Source: Lepas anatifera (Eukaryota; Arthropoda; Thecostraca; Lepadidae). From it: 64,000 nt of DNA. Shown piece after piece: positions 35,824 to 45,969 of the stretch (position 1 is its first letter; each line of letters begins with the position of its first letter). The notes beneath the pieces are model-generated. The model ran no database searches and was not told where the DNA came from. It saw only the letters and a program-made list of their open reading frames with translations. Location of the stretch: positions 62,001 through 126,000 of the forward strand of contig JAOTON010000959.1 of assembly GCA_034440635.1 (NCBI GenBank), given 5' to 3'. The translations under genes and the position numbers were made by a program.

Positions 35824-36223
35824 AGCGCAGCTAACTTTTCCGAAGTGTGACTCCTCTTTGCTCTCTGATGCCAGTTTAGAGACGTTCAAGATGTTACACT
35901 GAAATGTACCCCACAGCTCAGTATTATTGCGACCATTTTGGTGTTCCAGGCTTTCCGCACCTGAGTAATACTGCCCCTTCAGCTGCATTTTGATTATTTC
36001 CATCAGTAGCGCCTTCTTGATTTCCACGTACCATTTGTTATTATTTATTGCTTGTCACGTGTGTCTGTTATGTGTTTTATATATGTTCTCGTACGTCAGG
36101 GAACTTCGCATTCGCGTGTTATATGCACTGCAAATATATAATGTCTTTCAGCTGAGACTCTGGAGCTGGAGAAATACTTCAGCATCATTTATTTGATCTT
36201 CTGCCTCAACAAGACATTGAAAT

Positions 36224-37838
36224 AAGTGGAGTCGCCAATGATTTATTTCCATGGGGCCAGATTCAAAGGGGATCTCCTATCCCTGGTCCTGGGAGGGCCT
36301 CCTAGCTTTTGGGGTCTCCATTTTGTATAAGATTTAGGGAAATTCTCTATAAGTAAGGTAGCCCCCTATGCTGGCCGTTTAGGGGCCTCGTTTGTAAAAA
36401 AGGCACTTCCACGTAGGTCATATAATGGGCCTCCTTTATAAGTAAGGGGGCCTCCTGGAAGGCCGTTTAGGAGCCTTGCTTTATAAGCAGAGGCCGTCCA
36501 TGTAGTTCGTTAAGGGGTTCTTCTGTTTAAGTACAGATATCTCCTATGTAGGTCGTTAAGGATGCCTTCTTTTTAACCCTCGCCCCACCGAGGGGCCATC
36601 GATGGCCCCCTAAGGTTTTTCCGGGATAGCAGAAAAACGACGAGGCGCAGCACCGCGGTTGAGGGCTCTACCTCTTACTGCATCATTTTCCCATCATCCC
36701 TGAAATTTTTTACCCCGGGTCACTCAAGGTCAGGTCACCAGACGAGGTCAACCAAGGTCACCTCACTTCACCTTTAGAGCTCTGTAAGAGCTACATTTCA
36801 AAGTCGATTGATTTGAAACTTCCTACACTTCATGACCCCTCCAGGGTCTACAAGGTGTATATCCGGGATTTTTCGATTTCGTGCCCTGAGGTCAGGTCAC
36901 GAGGTGACCTCTCCCATTGGAAAAGCATGGGGAAAAGCTATTTCATGATATAAAAGCCACAAAAATGATTGCAAATACTCAGACTGCTCAGAACAATGTT
37001 TTTGGACACCCTTTCACGGATCCCAGAGGTCATATTTGCCCTTTAACTTTTCCAAGGTCATCCAAGGTCACCAGAGGTCAAAAACAGTATTTTGACAATA
37101 ACTTTTGACCTAATTAAGCTAGAGCGGTGAAACAAACACCATCGTGTTTGTCTTGTCACTGGCTTTCATTTGATATACGGCAAGGTCACTTTTTGACCTT
37201 TCGTGACCTCAGGCCATATTAGGTCACGAGGTGACCTCTGGCGGTCAAACCACTGGCAGGAGGTCTTTACGTTCCACATAGCGGAAAAAGTACTGGCAAT
37301 TTTCTATCAAATGTACTTTACCAGGCCTCAATAGCTCTAATGACATAAGAGTTATGCCCAGTTTGCTTAATCATTGCATATTTGAGTGAAAATAGCCGAT
37401 CTTGACCTAATTTGACCTCTGGAGGTCAAACCATTGACCTGAGCACTAAAACATGCGAAGTAACTTCTTACTGAATTCACGCGAGCTTTCTATTGCACTT
37501 TGCAGATTTGCGCTAACGCCCATATTTTCGGAGTTAGAGGGGGGGCCATCGATGGCCCTTTCGGTGGGGGCGAAGGTGGCGCCGGACCCCCCGGTGGGGC
37601 GCGGGTTAAGTAAAGACATCTCCTAGGTAGCTAGTCATGGGGTCTTCTTTATAGCTTATTTGGCCTCCTGCATAGACCTAACTATTAGATCTCCTTCATA
37701 AACAGGTGGACTAGGCTCTTTGATACGCAATGGGCTATTCTAGACTCCTTAAGTATCATGGGGTGCATCCTGTGTCAGGTGGAGGTCCTCCAAAAAAATG
37801 CACGGGGGCCTCATGGCACCATCGTGGCAACACCCCTG
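36224..37838. mobile_element. hAT-like element G2 with minisatellite, hosting B2
   Basis: The right end (ATCGTGGCAACACCCCTG) reads CAGGGGTGTTGCCACGAT on the minus strand and aligns loosely with the left end AAGTGGAGTCGCCAATGA. The 8-bp flanks ATTGAAAT (36216-36223) and ACTGAGAT (37839-37846) match at 6 of 8. Inside, before and after the family B insertion, are ~40-bp degenerate repeats of the type GGGCCTCCTTTATAAGTAAG and GGAGGCCGTTTAGG. It is an older, decayed relative of the minisatellite-bearing hAT class of G1; boundaries are less certain. Confidence 0.6.
36573..37609 (+). mobile_element. TTAA element family B, copy B2 (nested in G2)
   Basis: 1,037 bp, flanked by TTAA, with TTAACCCTCGCCCCACCGAG at left and CCGGTGGGGCGCGGGTTAA at right. 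I count 21 exact AGGTCA/TGACCT half-sites. Clusters include AAGGTCAGGTCACC (36725-36738), CAAGGTCATCCAAGGTCACC (37053-37072) and GAGGTCAAACCATTGACCTG (37422-37441). Minisatellite wording resumes on both sides, showing the element inserted into G2. Confidence 0.93.
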
Positions 37839-37846
37839 ACTGAGAT

Positions 37847-39009
37847 CACATTTATTTCTTAATGCTGAAGTTGAAAACATATTATGCCTACTTAAACGTC
37901 TTATCAGTATTCTAAGTCATGCATGCTACCAGCAAAACATATGCCTTAAACAATTCCGTATACAGACATTTACATACATCTGGCTTTGCCTTTTTGAGAT
38001 AATTCACTGACCTCACCCCATTCAAAAAGCGTCGGAATAGGAGAGGGTCTGTTTCCACTTTGTATAACAAGATTCTAGATTGTATAAAACATTGGGAATA
38101 AATCGAAATCTGTCTAACCAGCCCGTAAAATGGCAACAAAGAGTCAAAATCTAGGAGCGTTTGGTTTTAGAGGAAACATTTTCTTGTCAGCAGCAGCATG
38201 AAGCAGAGGCCAGTGAACCCCGATCCTGCCAACTTAGTTGAAGAAAATCTTGGAAACCAGAAGAATTAATATTTTCGAAACTGACGCTAATACCTATAGA
38301 GGTGCAATCAACATATTCATTATGATATGGTATCCACATTTTGTTATCACACCTACTCATTCCGTCGGCTAGGGATGATAACGTTCTCTTTGTAAGCGTC
38401 TCTCTGTAAGAGTTCCCTTTTGTAAAAGCCTTTTCAGTTCGAAGAAACTTCCAGATCTCAGGGCTAAAGGCAGGCCATTTTTTAGCATGTTACCTCAAGG
38501 GCCATTTGCCCCCCCAGTCGGCCGAAATACGCCCCCCCCAGTGCCCAGATATTGGCCCCCCAGTGAAATAGACAGATAACTTAAAATTGACCAAATGCAG
38601 GCTCACCTGACGAATATAAGACAGAACACCACCCGATCATTGTAACTTTTTTTATATTTCATAAAGCTGTACTAGGCTGTAAGGATAATAGTAAGGCTCG
38701 TTTCATGGTTACCTAGTTCTCTCGCGTTTGAATTTCCATAAGGCTGGGAATTGCACTGGGAATAAGGTGTGGGAGATGGCACTAGGCCCACAGTCCTGGC
38801 TGCCTCAAAGAATAGCAAAATACTGGGTAACCAAAGATCAGGCACATCTTCTCAAACTGGCAAGCGTTAAACAATGTAATCATATGTTGGTCAGTACAAC
38901 ATCTTTTCATGATTCCTCTTTCAATTGTTTTTGTGCGGATCTCTGTTAGCCAGTTAAGGTAACAGAGTCATTTTAAGTGTTTACGAGAGAATATTTCATT
39001 TATTCTTGA
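37847..39009. other. Intergenic, no gene recognised
   Basis: About 1.16 kb. A short imperfect triplication around CCCCCCCAGT (38507-38563, TTGCCCCCCCAGTCGGCC and similar) resembles the decayed C-rich edges of hAT-like repeats. No gene supported. Confidence 0.45.
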
Positions 39010-39830
39010 TTGCCATACGTAATGCCTTCTGCTAAATCCTCGCCAAACTTTTCGTGCCTTGGTAATGATCAGAATACCTCAGTGACTGAACTTCAAACCC
39101 TAGTAGATAGTTGTAAATACTCTACTTTAAAAAACTTGACCAATCTTCATGACATTCATACAGACTCCAACATATCTTTGCTGCAAATAAACATTCGCTC
39201 TCTACCTAAGACCTTTGACAAGCTTGAACTCCTTATTCATCAGCTACCCGTGGCACCTAAAATTATCTTATTGAGCAAAACCTGGCTTGATCCTTCTCTT
39301 GCCTCATCCTACAACCTCAAGCATTATAGATTGGAATTGAGTGGGCATAGCCCAGTAAGAGGCAAAGGATCAGCAATATTCGTCAGTGATTCCATATCAT
39401 ATCTAAGGAGACAGGATCTTGAAACTTCCAGACTTGAATTCCAATCTGTCTTCATTGAACTTAAGCTACAGCAAAAGAAAAACTTAATGATTGGTTCCAC
39501 TTACAGATCACCCTGATTTCCACTATCTGGCTATCTGGAATATATCGAACCAATAGTTAACACACTGAAACTAGAAGCCAAGAGCTGTATAGTTGGTGGT
39601 GACTTCAATGTAGATATTCTGAGACATAGTTCCGTTGATCAGTCAGCACTTTTTCTCAATGTATTCGCTGCTCTTGGTCTTTTCCCGTGTATCTCACTAC
39701 CAACCAGAATCACTCAAGAATCAAGCACACTGATGGACAATTTCTTTCATAATGACCCAACCAGAATAAAAATAATCCGACAATCCACGTCTCGGACATA
39801 AGTGATCACCCGCCGATTTCCATCAACATT
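39010..39830 (+). pseudogene. Endonuclease domain of the LINE ORF2
   Basis: The open frame 39010-39516 continues in the same frame past a TGA to about 39798, carrying the endonuclease motifs. After a second stop the SDH motif resumes in another frame. Few lesions suggest moderate age. Confidence 0.82.
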
Positions 39831-40704
39831 AACAGTGTCTTCAAGATTAGTGTGAAAAGAAAAAGTTATTGTAAACCTGAACTCACTTTTGACTTTCGAA
39901 ACATTGAAGCCCTCAACTTGTCCCTTTCCCACAAATTAAATCACGTCTATGATATAACCGACCCAGAGGAAGCAGCACTTTTCCTGACAAACACCATCAA
40001 TAGCGATATAAAGAGACTAAGCAAAAACAAAAAGATCGAAGGAATGTACCTCTCCAACCCTGGATTTCTCACGGTCTTCTCCAAAGCATAAATACAAAAA
40101 ATAGATTGTGCAAAAAGTCAATCCAAGAACTTCTTACGTTAACAAAAATAACTTTATTACTTATAGAAACCGATTTCAAGCTTAATTCGGTCAGCAAAAA
40201 AGCGATACTATTCCAGGAAATTGGAAAAATTCAAATCCAATCCGGTCAAACTTTGGCAGCTCCTGTCCTCAATGATCTACAAAAATAAGTCCAAAAACAA
40301 GCTCCCAGATAACTTCATGTACAACAACTCAAATATCACTTCATACGCAGACATCGCAAACAATTTCAACCTATTTTTTGCTTCAGTGGCTACTAATTTG
40401 AACAATAATCTACAGACCGCGGATACTGATCCTATGACATATCTTCCCAACCCCAACAACCCTCGCACGTTATTTCATTTCCATCCCACAGATGCCCAAT
40501 CAATCATATCAACCATAAACAGCCTTGGATCCTCTGCGGCTTCACCAGACTGTCTCACCTCAAAAATTCTCCAAGCCATCTCAGCAACCATTGCCCCTTT
40601 TCTCGAGTATGTATTTAAAATATTTATTACGAGTTAGTCTTTCCCATCACCCTTTAAAAAAGCAGTTGTTTTGCCAATTTATAAATCTGGTGACCCCTCC
40701 TCCT

Positions 40705-41550
40705 TTAACACGCGCATTGACGGGGGTCTGAGCCACCTTCGCTTTGACGGGAGGCGGGTACCCGCCCCCTAAGATCTCGAGAACCACGGTAGGTAGCGAA
40801 AAACGGTAAACGGCGCTGGGCTGTCCATCCACTTCTCCATCGAAAACATTTGGACTATTTTTTGTCAGGTCACATTTAATGTCACGAGAGGTCAAAACAT
40901 ACCGTCATAGGGATAACATGTAAATTACGTTTTTCGGTCATTACATCTGAAGAAGTAAAGATAGAGCAAAACGAATTAAACCATATGAATCCTCTCAGCA
41001 AGCCGAATCGAATGATATATAATTTGACCTTTCTAGGTCAAATCATGGATTTGACCTGACCTGAGGTCAGGTCAGGGTCAAATTATACAAAATGCATATC
41101 ATTAGAACTGCAAAGCCCAGGCGAGTCTAATGCAGCTAAACTAAATGCTTTGTCACCATCCGTTACTGAGTTATTTTGTAAAAACAATTTTTCCAATGTA
41201 TTTCCAATGGAGAGGTCATGCCTCGTACCTGACCTTAGGTCATCGGTATAAAAAATACCGGAACATGTTTTAGAGAACTCGGTGGGGCCATTATATGATA
41301 TGAGTTTCAATCGGATAAGTTCACCCTGCTCCGACTTATGCTATCTTAAACTTTTTTTGAGGTCGGGTCACTTGACCTGTACTGGTGACCTGACCTGAGA
41401 TGACCTAATCTTAAATTTTTTACAAAAGTTGTAAAAATGATGAGGGAAAATTTATGCCAAGTACGGCGGCGCTACGCGCCGCCGTTTTTCTGCTCTCTCC
41501 GAAAAACCCGAGGGGGACGAGTACCCACCCCCTGTCAATGCGCGTGTTAA
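40705..41550 (+). mobile_element. TTAA element family A, copy A3 (inside LINE RT)
   Basis: Full-length 846 bp with TTAA at both ends. It interrupts the LINE reverse-transcriptase frame. Removing it with one TTAA reconnects PSSFN with NY.PI of the conserved NYRPI-type motif, which proves that TTAA is the duplicated target. It carries TGACCTGACCT-G-AGGTCAGGTCA at 41052-41074 and the GCGGCG hairpin at about 41463-41483. Confidence 0.95.
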
Positions 41551-42856
41551 TAATTACTGACCAATTAGGCTGCCCAGTCCCATCTCTAAAGTTCTGGAAA
41601 TAATTGTGTGCGCACAACTCTCGGAGTTCATTTCTTCAGAAAATATACTAAACGAGGACAAATTTGTATTTAGGAAAGATCACAGAACCCATATGCCAAT
41701 GTCTCTTCTTCATGACCACATTACGTCTGCCCTCTCCCAGAAAAAATTAGTGCTACCATATACCTAGATTTTTCGAAGGCTTTTTGACACTGTTAATCAC
41801 ATCATTCCCCTGAGGAAATTACACTATTACGGGATTACTGACACTTCCATACTGGCATTTTCAAATCATATTTAGAAAACCGATCCCAAATAGTTCGATA
41901 CAACTCTGTTCTTTCCCCTATGCCACAGGATATGAAGGACGGAGTGCCGCAAGGATCTATCCTTGGCCCTCTACTTTTTCTTATTTGTATAAATGACATA
42001 ACTATTAGCTCCTTTATATGCCGTTTCTTGCAATTCGCTGATGACACCGTTGTAACATACTCGGCTAAAAGTGCTCTTGAACTTCAAACAATCGTACAAG
42101 ATGACCTACCAAAGACCAGGAAATGGTTAATTAGCAACGGACTAACAGTAAATGCAAAAAACTACTAATCAGATTTTTACTAAAAACACGCACCATTCTG
42201 ACATAAACATATCCTTAATGGGTAAAAAACTCAGTCACAAACCTGAGACAAAGTATCTTGGCATAATAATTGGCGAAAACCTGAAGTGGGATCCACATAT
42301 TAGAAGCATTGAAGTCACCATCTCTCGGAAAATTGGCCTTATAGCAAGAATACGAAGATTCCTAAAGCCCAACCACATCGTCCTTCTCTACAACTCTATA
42401 GTACTCTCCCATCTATCCTATGGAATACAAGTCTGGGGAGTTAAATATCCTTCAAAACTGACTCGATTGAAGGTTCTCCAAAAGAAAATTGTCCGTATCA
42501 TTGACTCTGCAGACCGGATAGCTCCATCCAGCCCCATCTTCAAAAAGCATTGCATTCTGAAAATTCACGACCTAGTCATACTGTTCCAACTAATGGTTCT
42601 CCATAGCTTTCTGGTCCACTCACTTCCAAGGCTACTTGCAGAACGATTTGCCCTTTCTGATCATGAAAGAAACAGGGTCGTCAGACAGCCCAAGCATTTT
42701 CAAGTTCCCTTCACTTCATTGGTGTACAGAACATTTTCCTTATTCATCTCTGCTCCCAGGATTTGGAATGAAAATATCGCCAGTAGAATCAGAGATCTCT
42801 CAGATGTCCCTAGTAGTAAGTTCATCCTTAAGAAAGTAGTCAAAAAATATTTATAG
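41551..42856 (+). pseudogene. Reverse transcriptase and C-terminus of the LINE ORF2
   Basis: Segments 41551-41920, 41920-42168 and 42152-42856 carry RT motifs and the C-terminal domain in shifting frames. The 234-residue last frame is intact to its stop at 42854-42856. The N-terminal RT sequence (KKAVVLPIYKSGDPSSFN) lies before 40705, on the other side of the A3 insertion. Confidence 0.82.
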
Positions 42857-43045
42857 ATCTTTACTGAGGCTCCTACTCTAAGTTGTTCGTGTTCTATTCC
42901 TCAGTGATATTGCTTGTATTTAGTGCTCCTTTACGCCTTATTTACCGTTACATGTTTTACATGTCCCTTTCTCTTTCATTTCACACGGAGCGACGGTCTC
43001 CCGTTGCCGTTGGCTCACCCTCCAATGTACGAGCACTGCAGGCCC

Positions 43046-44924
43046 TTAACACGCGCATTGACGAGGAGGGGGGCGGATACTCGCCCCCCCTCGGGTTTTT
43101 CGGAGACGGTAGAAAAACGGCGGCGCGTAGCGCCACCGTACTTGATATGCCTCTTTCTTCATCATTTTTACAACTTCTGTGAAAATTCTAAGGTTAGGTC
43201 ATCTCAGGTTAGGTCACCAGTACAGGTCAAGTGACCCGACCTCAAAAAAAGTTTAACCCTCGCCCCACCGGGGGGCCATCGATGCCCCCCTAAGGTTTTT
43301 CCGGGATAGCAGAAAAACGACGAGGCGCAGCACCGCGGTTGAGGGCTCTACCTCTCACTGCATCATTTTCCCATCATCCCTGAAATTTTTTACCCCGGGT
43401 CACCCAAGGTCAGGTCACCAGACGAGGTCAACCAAGGTCACCTCACTTCACTTTAGAGCTCTGTAAGAGCTACATTTCAAAGTCAATCGATTTGAATCTT
43501 CCTACACTTCATGACCCCTCCAGGGTCTACAAGGTGTATATCCGGGATTTTTCGATTTCGTGCCCTGAGGTCAGGTCACGAGGCGACCTCTCCCATTGGA
43601 AAAGCATGGGGAAAAGCTATTTCATGATATGAAAGCCACAAAAAGGATTGCAAATACTCAGACTGCTCAGAACAACGTTTTTGGACACCCTTTCACGGAT
43701 CCCAGGGGTCATATTTGCCCTTTGACTTTTCCAAGGTCATCCAAGGTCACCGGAGGTCAAAAACAGTATTTTGACAATAACGTTTGACCTAATTGAGCTA
43801 GAGCGGTGAGACAAACACCATCGTGTTTGTCTTGTCACTGGCTTTCATTTGATATACGGCAAGGTCACTTTTTGACCTTTCGTGACCTCAGGTCATATTA
43901 GGTCACGAGGTGACCTCTGGCGGTCAAACCACTGGCGGGAGGTCTTTACGTTCCACATAACGGAAAAAGTACAGGCAATTTGCTATCAAATGTACTTTAC
44001 CAGGCCTCAATAGCTCTAATGACATAAGAGTTATGCCCAGTTTGCTTAATCATTGCATATTTGAGTGAAAATAGCCGATCTTGACCTAATTTGACCTCTG
44101 GAGGTCAAACCATTGACCTGAGCACTAAAACATGCGAAGTAATTTCTTACTGAATTCACGCGAGCTTTCTATTGCACTTTGCAGATTTGCGCTAACGCCC
44201 ATACTTTCGGAGTTAGAGGGGGGCCATCGATGGCCCCCGGTAGGGCGAAGGTGGCGCCGGACCCCCGATGGGGCGCGGGTTAAGATAGCATAAGTCGGAG
44301 CAGGGTGAACTTATTCGATTGAAACTCGTCACATAATGGCCCCACCAAGTTCTCTAAAATATGTTCCGGTATTTTTTATATCGATGACCTAAGGTCAGGT
44401 ACGAGGCATGACCTCTCCATTGGAAATACATGGGAAAAATGGTTTTTACGGAATAACTCAGTAACGGATGGTGATAGAGCATCTATTTTAGATGCATTAG
44501 ACTAACCTGGGCTTTGCAGTTTTAATGATATGCATTTTATATAATTTGACCCTGACCTGACCTCAGGTCAGGTCAAATCTTTGATTTGACCTAGCAAGGT
44601 CAAACTATATATCATTCGATTCGGCTTGCTGAGAGGATTCATACAGTTCAAGTCGTTTTGCTCTATCTTTACTTGTTCAGATGTAATGGCCGAAAAACTG
44701 AATTTACATGTTATCCCTATGACGGGCATGTTTTGACCTATCGTGACCTTAAATGTGACCTGACAAAAAATGGTTCAAATGTTTTCGATGGAGAAGTGGA
44801 TGGGCAGCCCAACGCCGTTTACCGTTTTTCGCTACCTACCGTGGTTCTCGAGATCTTAGGGGGCGGGTACCCGCCCCCCCGTCAATGCGAAGGTGGCTCA
44901 GACCCCCGTCAATGCGCGTGTTAA
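43046..44924 (-). mobile_element. TTAA element family A, copy A4 (split by B3)
   Basis: Family A ends at 43046 (TTAACACGCGCATTGACGAG) and 44924 (CCCCCGTCAATGCGCGTGTTAA). The body is interrupted at the internal TTAA of GTTTAAGATAGC by a whole family B element; A2 shows the uninterrupted sequence at the same place. Orientation as A2. Confidence 0.94.
43253..44283 (+). mobile_element. TTAA element family B, copy B3 (nested in A4)
   Basis: 1,031 bp between TTAA repeats, nearly the same sequence as B2 throughout. B1 is the same element inverted. Its insertion into A4 shows that family B was active after that A copy had inserted. Confidence 0.94.
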
Positions 44925-45100
44925 GGTCTGGTGAGGTGCGATCGAACGTTGTGTGCGGGTTGTTCTCCCCATGTGACTGTGACTGTGCGTCCGTGCGTGC
45001 ATGTGTGACTGTGTGTTTCGCACCCGATCGTAGTTGTTCGTAGATGAGCCCCAAAAATCAATAGTTGTTCGCAGACCTGTTTTCCTCTCAGGTTATGTAC

Positions 45101-45181
<81 letters not shown>

Positions 45182-45340
45182 TGAGTGCGTGCGTGTGTGT
45201 GTGCGTGCGTGCGTGCGTACGTGCGTATGTATGTGGTGTGTTTCGTATCCCATCGTGGTTATTCGTAGATAAGCCCTAAGAATCAATAGCTGTTCGTAGA
45301 CCTGTTTCCCTCTCCGGTTATGTTGTCTCTCATCCAAATA
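44925..45340. repeat. GT/GTGC microsatellite within a duplicated unit
   Basis: (GT)n about 45103-45150 passes into (GTGC)n and GTGT/GCGT variants to about 45240. An ~85-bp non-microsatellite block (TGTGTTTCG...GTTCGTAGA...CCTGTTT...GGTTATGT) occurs on both sides (45012-45098 and 45238-45322), so the locus is an imperfect tandem duplication of a mixed unit. Confidence 0.85.
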
Positions 45341-45961
45341 TGTGCATCAGTCTTCTGATGTCTCATCCCAGTACATATTGATATAAGAGTAAAGGTATAT
45401 TCGCCGCCAAAGAAAGCTGTAATCATTATTTCCATCAGCACCAAATTCAAAACTTTCACCTGTCAACCGAGGGCGAAGACGGACATAAAGATTGTCTTCC
45501 CGTCCCCTGCTGGCTACACCACAGACCTACCCGGTGCTCACTCTATTCTTACCTATATTATGCAACTCGTCCACACCTGTGTGCATGCGCTTGTAAATGC
45601 TGAATGTCCGAAATGTCCGGGGAAAAATACACGTGCATGGACTCAATTCAATTATTGCTGCCACTGCCAGTGAAGTTAAACACAAATTACCGATGAATTC
45701 AGTCTGTAGAACGTGAAGGATTTATTTTGTTATAACAATTTGTTGAATAAAAGAAGGGTTGAGCATAAGTGAAGACACTATATAACTACAACGAACAAAA
45801 AATACAAGAAAACAATACATGAAACTTTACACGTCTATCGTAAGAAAATAGCTCAAAGTTGAGGTATTTTTGTTATCTCAATTCATAAATTCTTAACGTG
45901 AATGCTCAGTAGATATGCGGTGTCATTTCGAATGTACATGCATACATATTTAGGAACCGTG
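45341..45961. other. Intergenic, nothing recognised
   Basis: AT-rich, with no supported gene or repeat before the target duplication of G3. Confidence 0.5.
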
Positions 45962-45969
45962 GGCTTACT

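Larger units (their letters stand above)
39010..42960 (+). mobile_element. Jockey-group LINE (CR1/L2-like), interrupted by A3
   Basis: A non-LTR retrotransposon copy of about 3.1 kb once the 0.85-kb family A insertion is removed. The apurinic-type endonuclease is recognisable in order: LLQINIRSLPKTFDKLELLI (about 39180), IGSTYRSP (39489-39512), GGDFNVDIL (about 39597) and SDHPPIS (39802-39822). The reverse transcriptase follows, with GVPQGSILGPLLFL (41942-41983) and the catalytic FADDT (42036-42050). The C-terminal domain at 42152-42856 (SHLSYGIQVWG, LQKKIVRIID) is typical of CR1/L2/Jockey-type ORF2. In-frame stops (39514, ~39799) and frameshifts make it inactive. ORF1 and a clear tail or target duplication were not found; the 3' end may be hidden by the A4 insertion at 43046. 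Confidence 0.85.

Noticed and set aside
35080..36027. 315-codon minus-strand frame rich in Arg/Leu
   Set aside because: It lies antisense to the cuticle exon and exists because the GC-rich tandem repeat has no stops on either strand. It has no signal peptide or domain.
24321..43787. 63-codon frame MEKHGEKLFHDIKATK... seen three times
   Set aside because: It occurs only because family B has three near-identical copies. It is short, begins in element sequence and has no domain; repetition is not evidence of coding.
44921..45337. 138-codon His/Thr-rich minus frame
   Set aside because: Translation of the GT/GTGC microsatellite.
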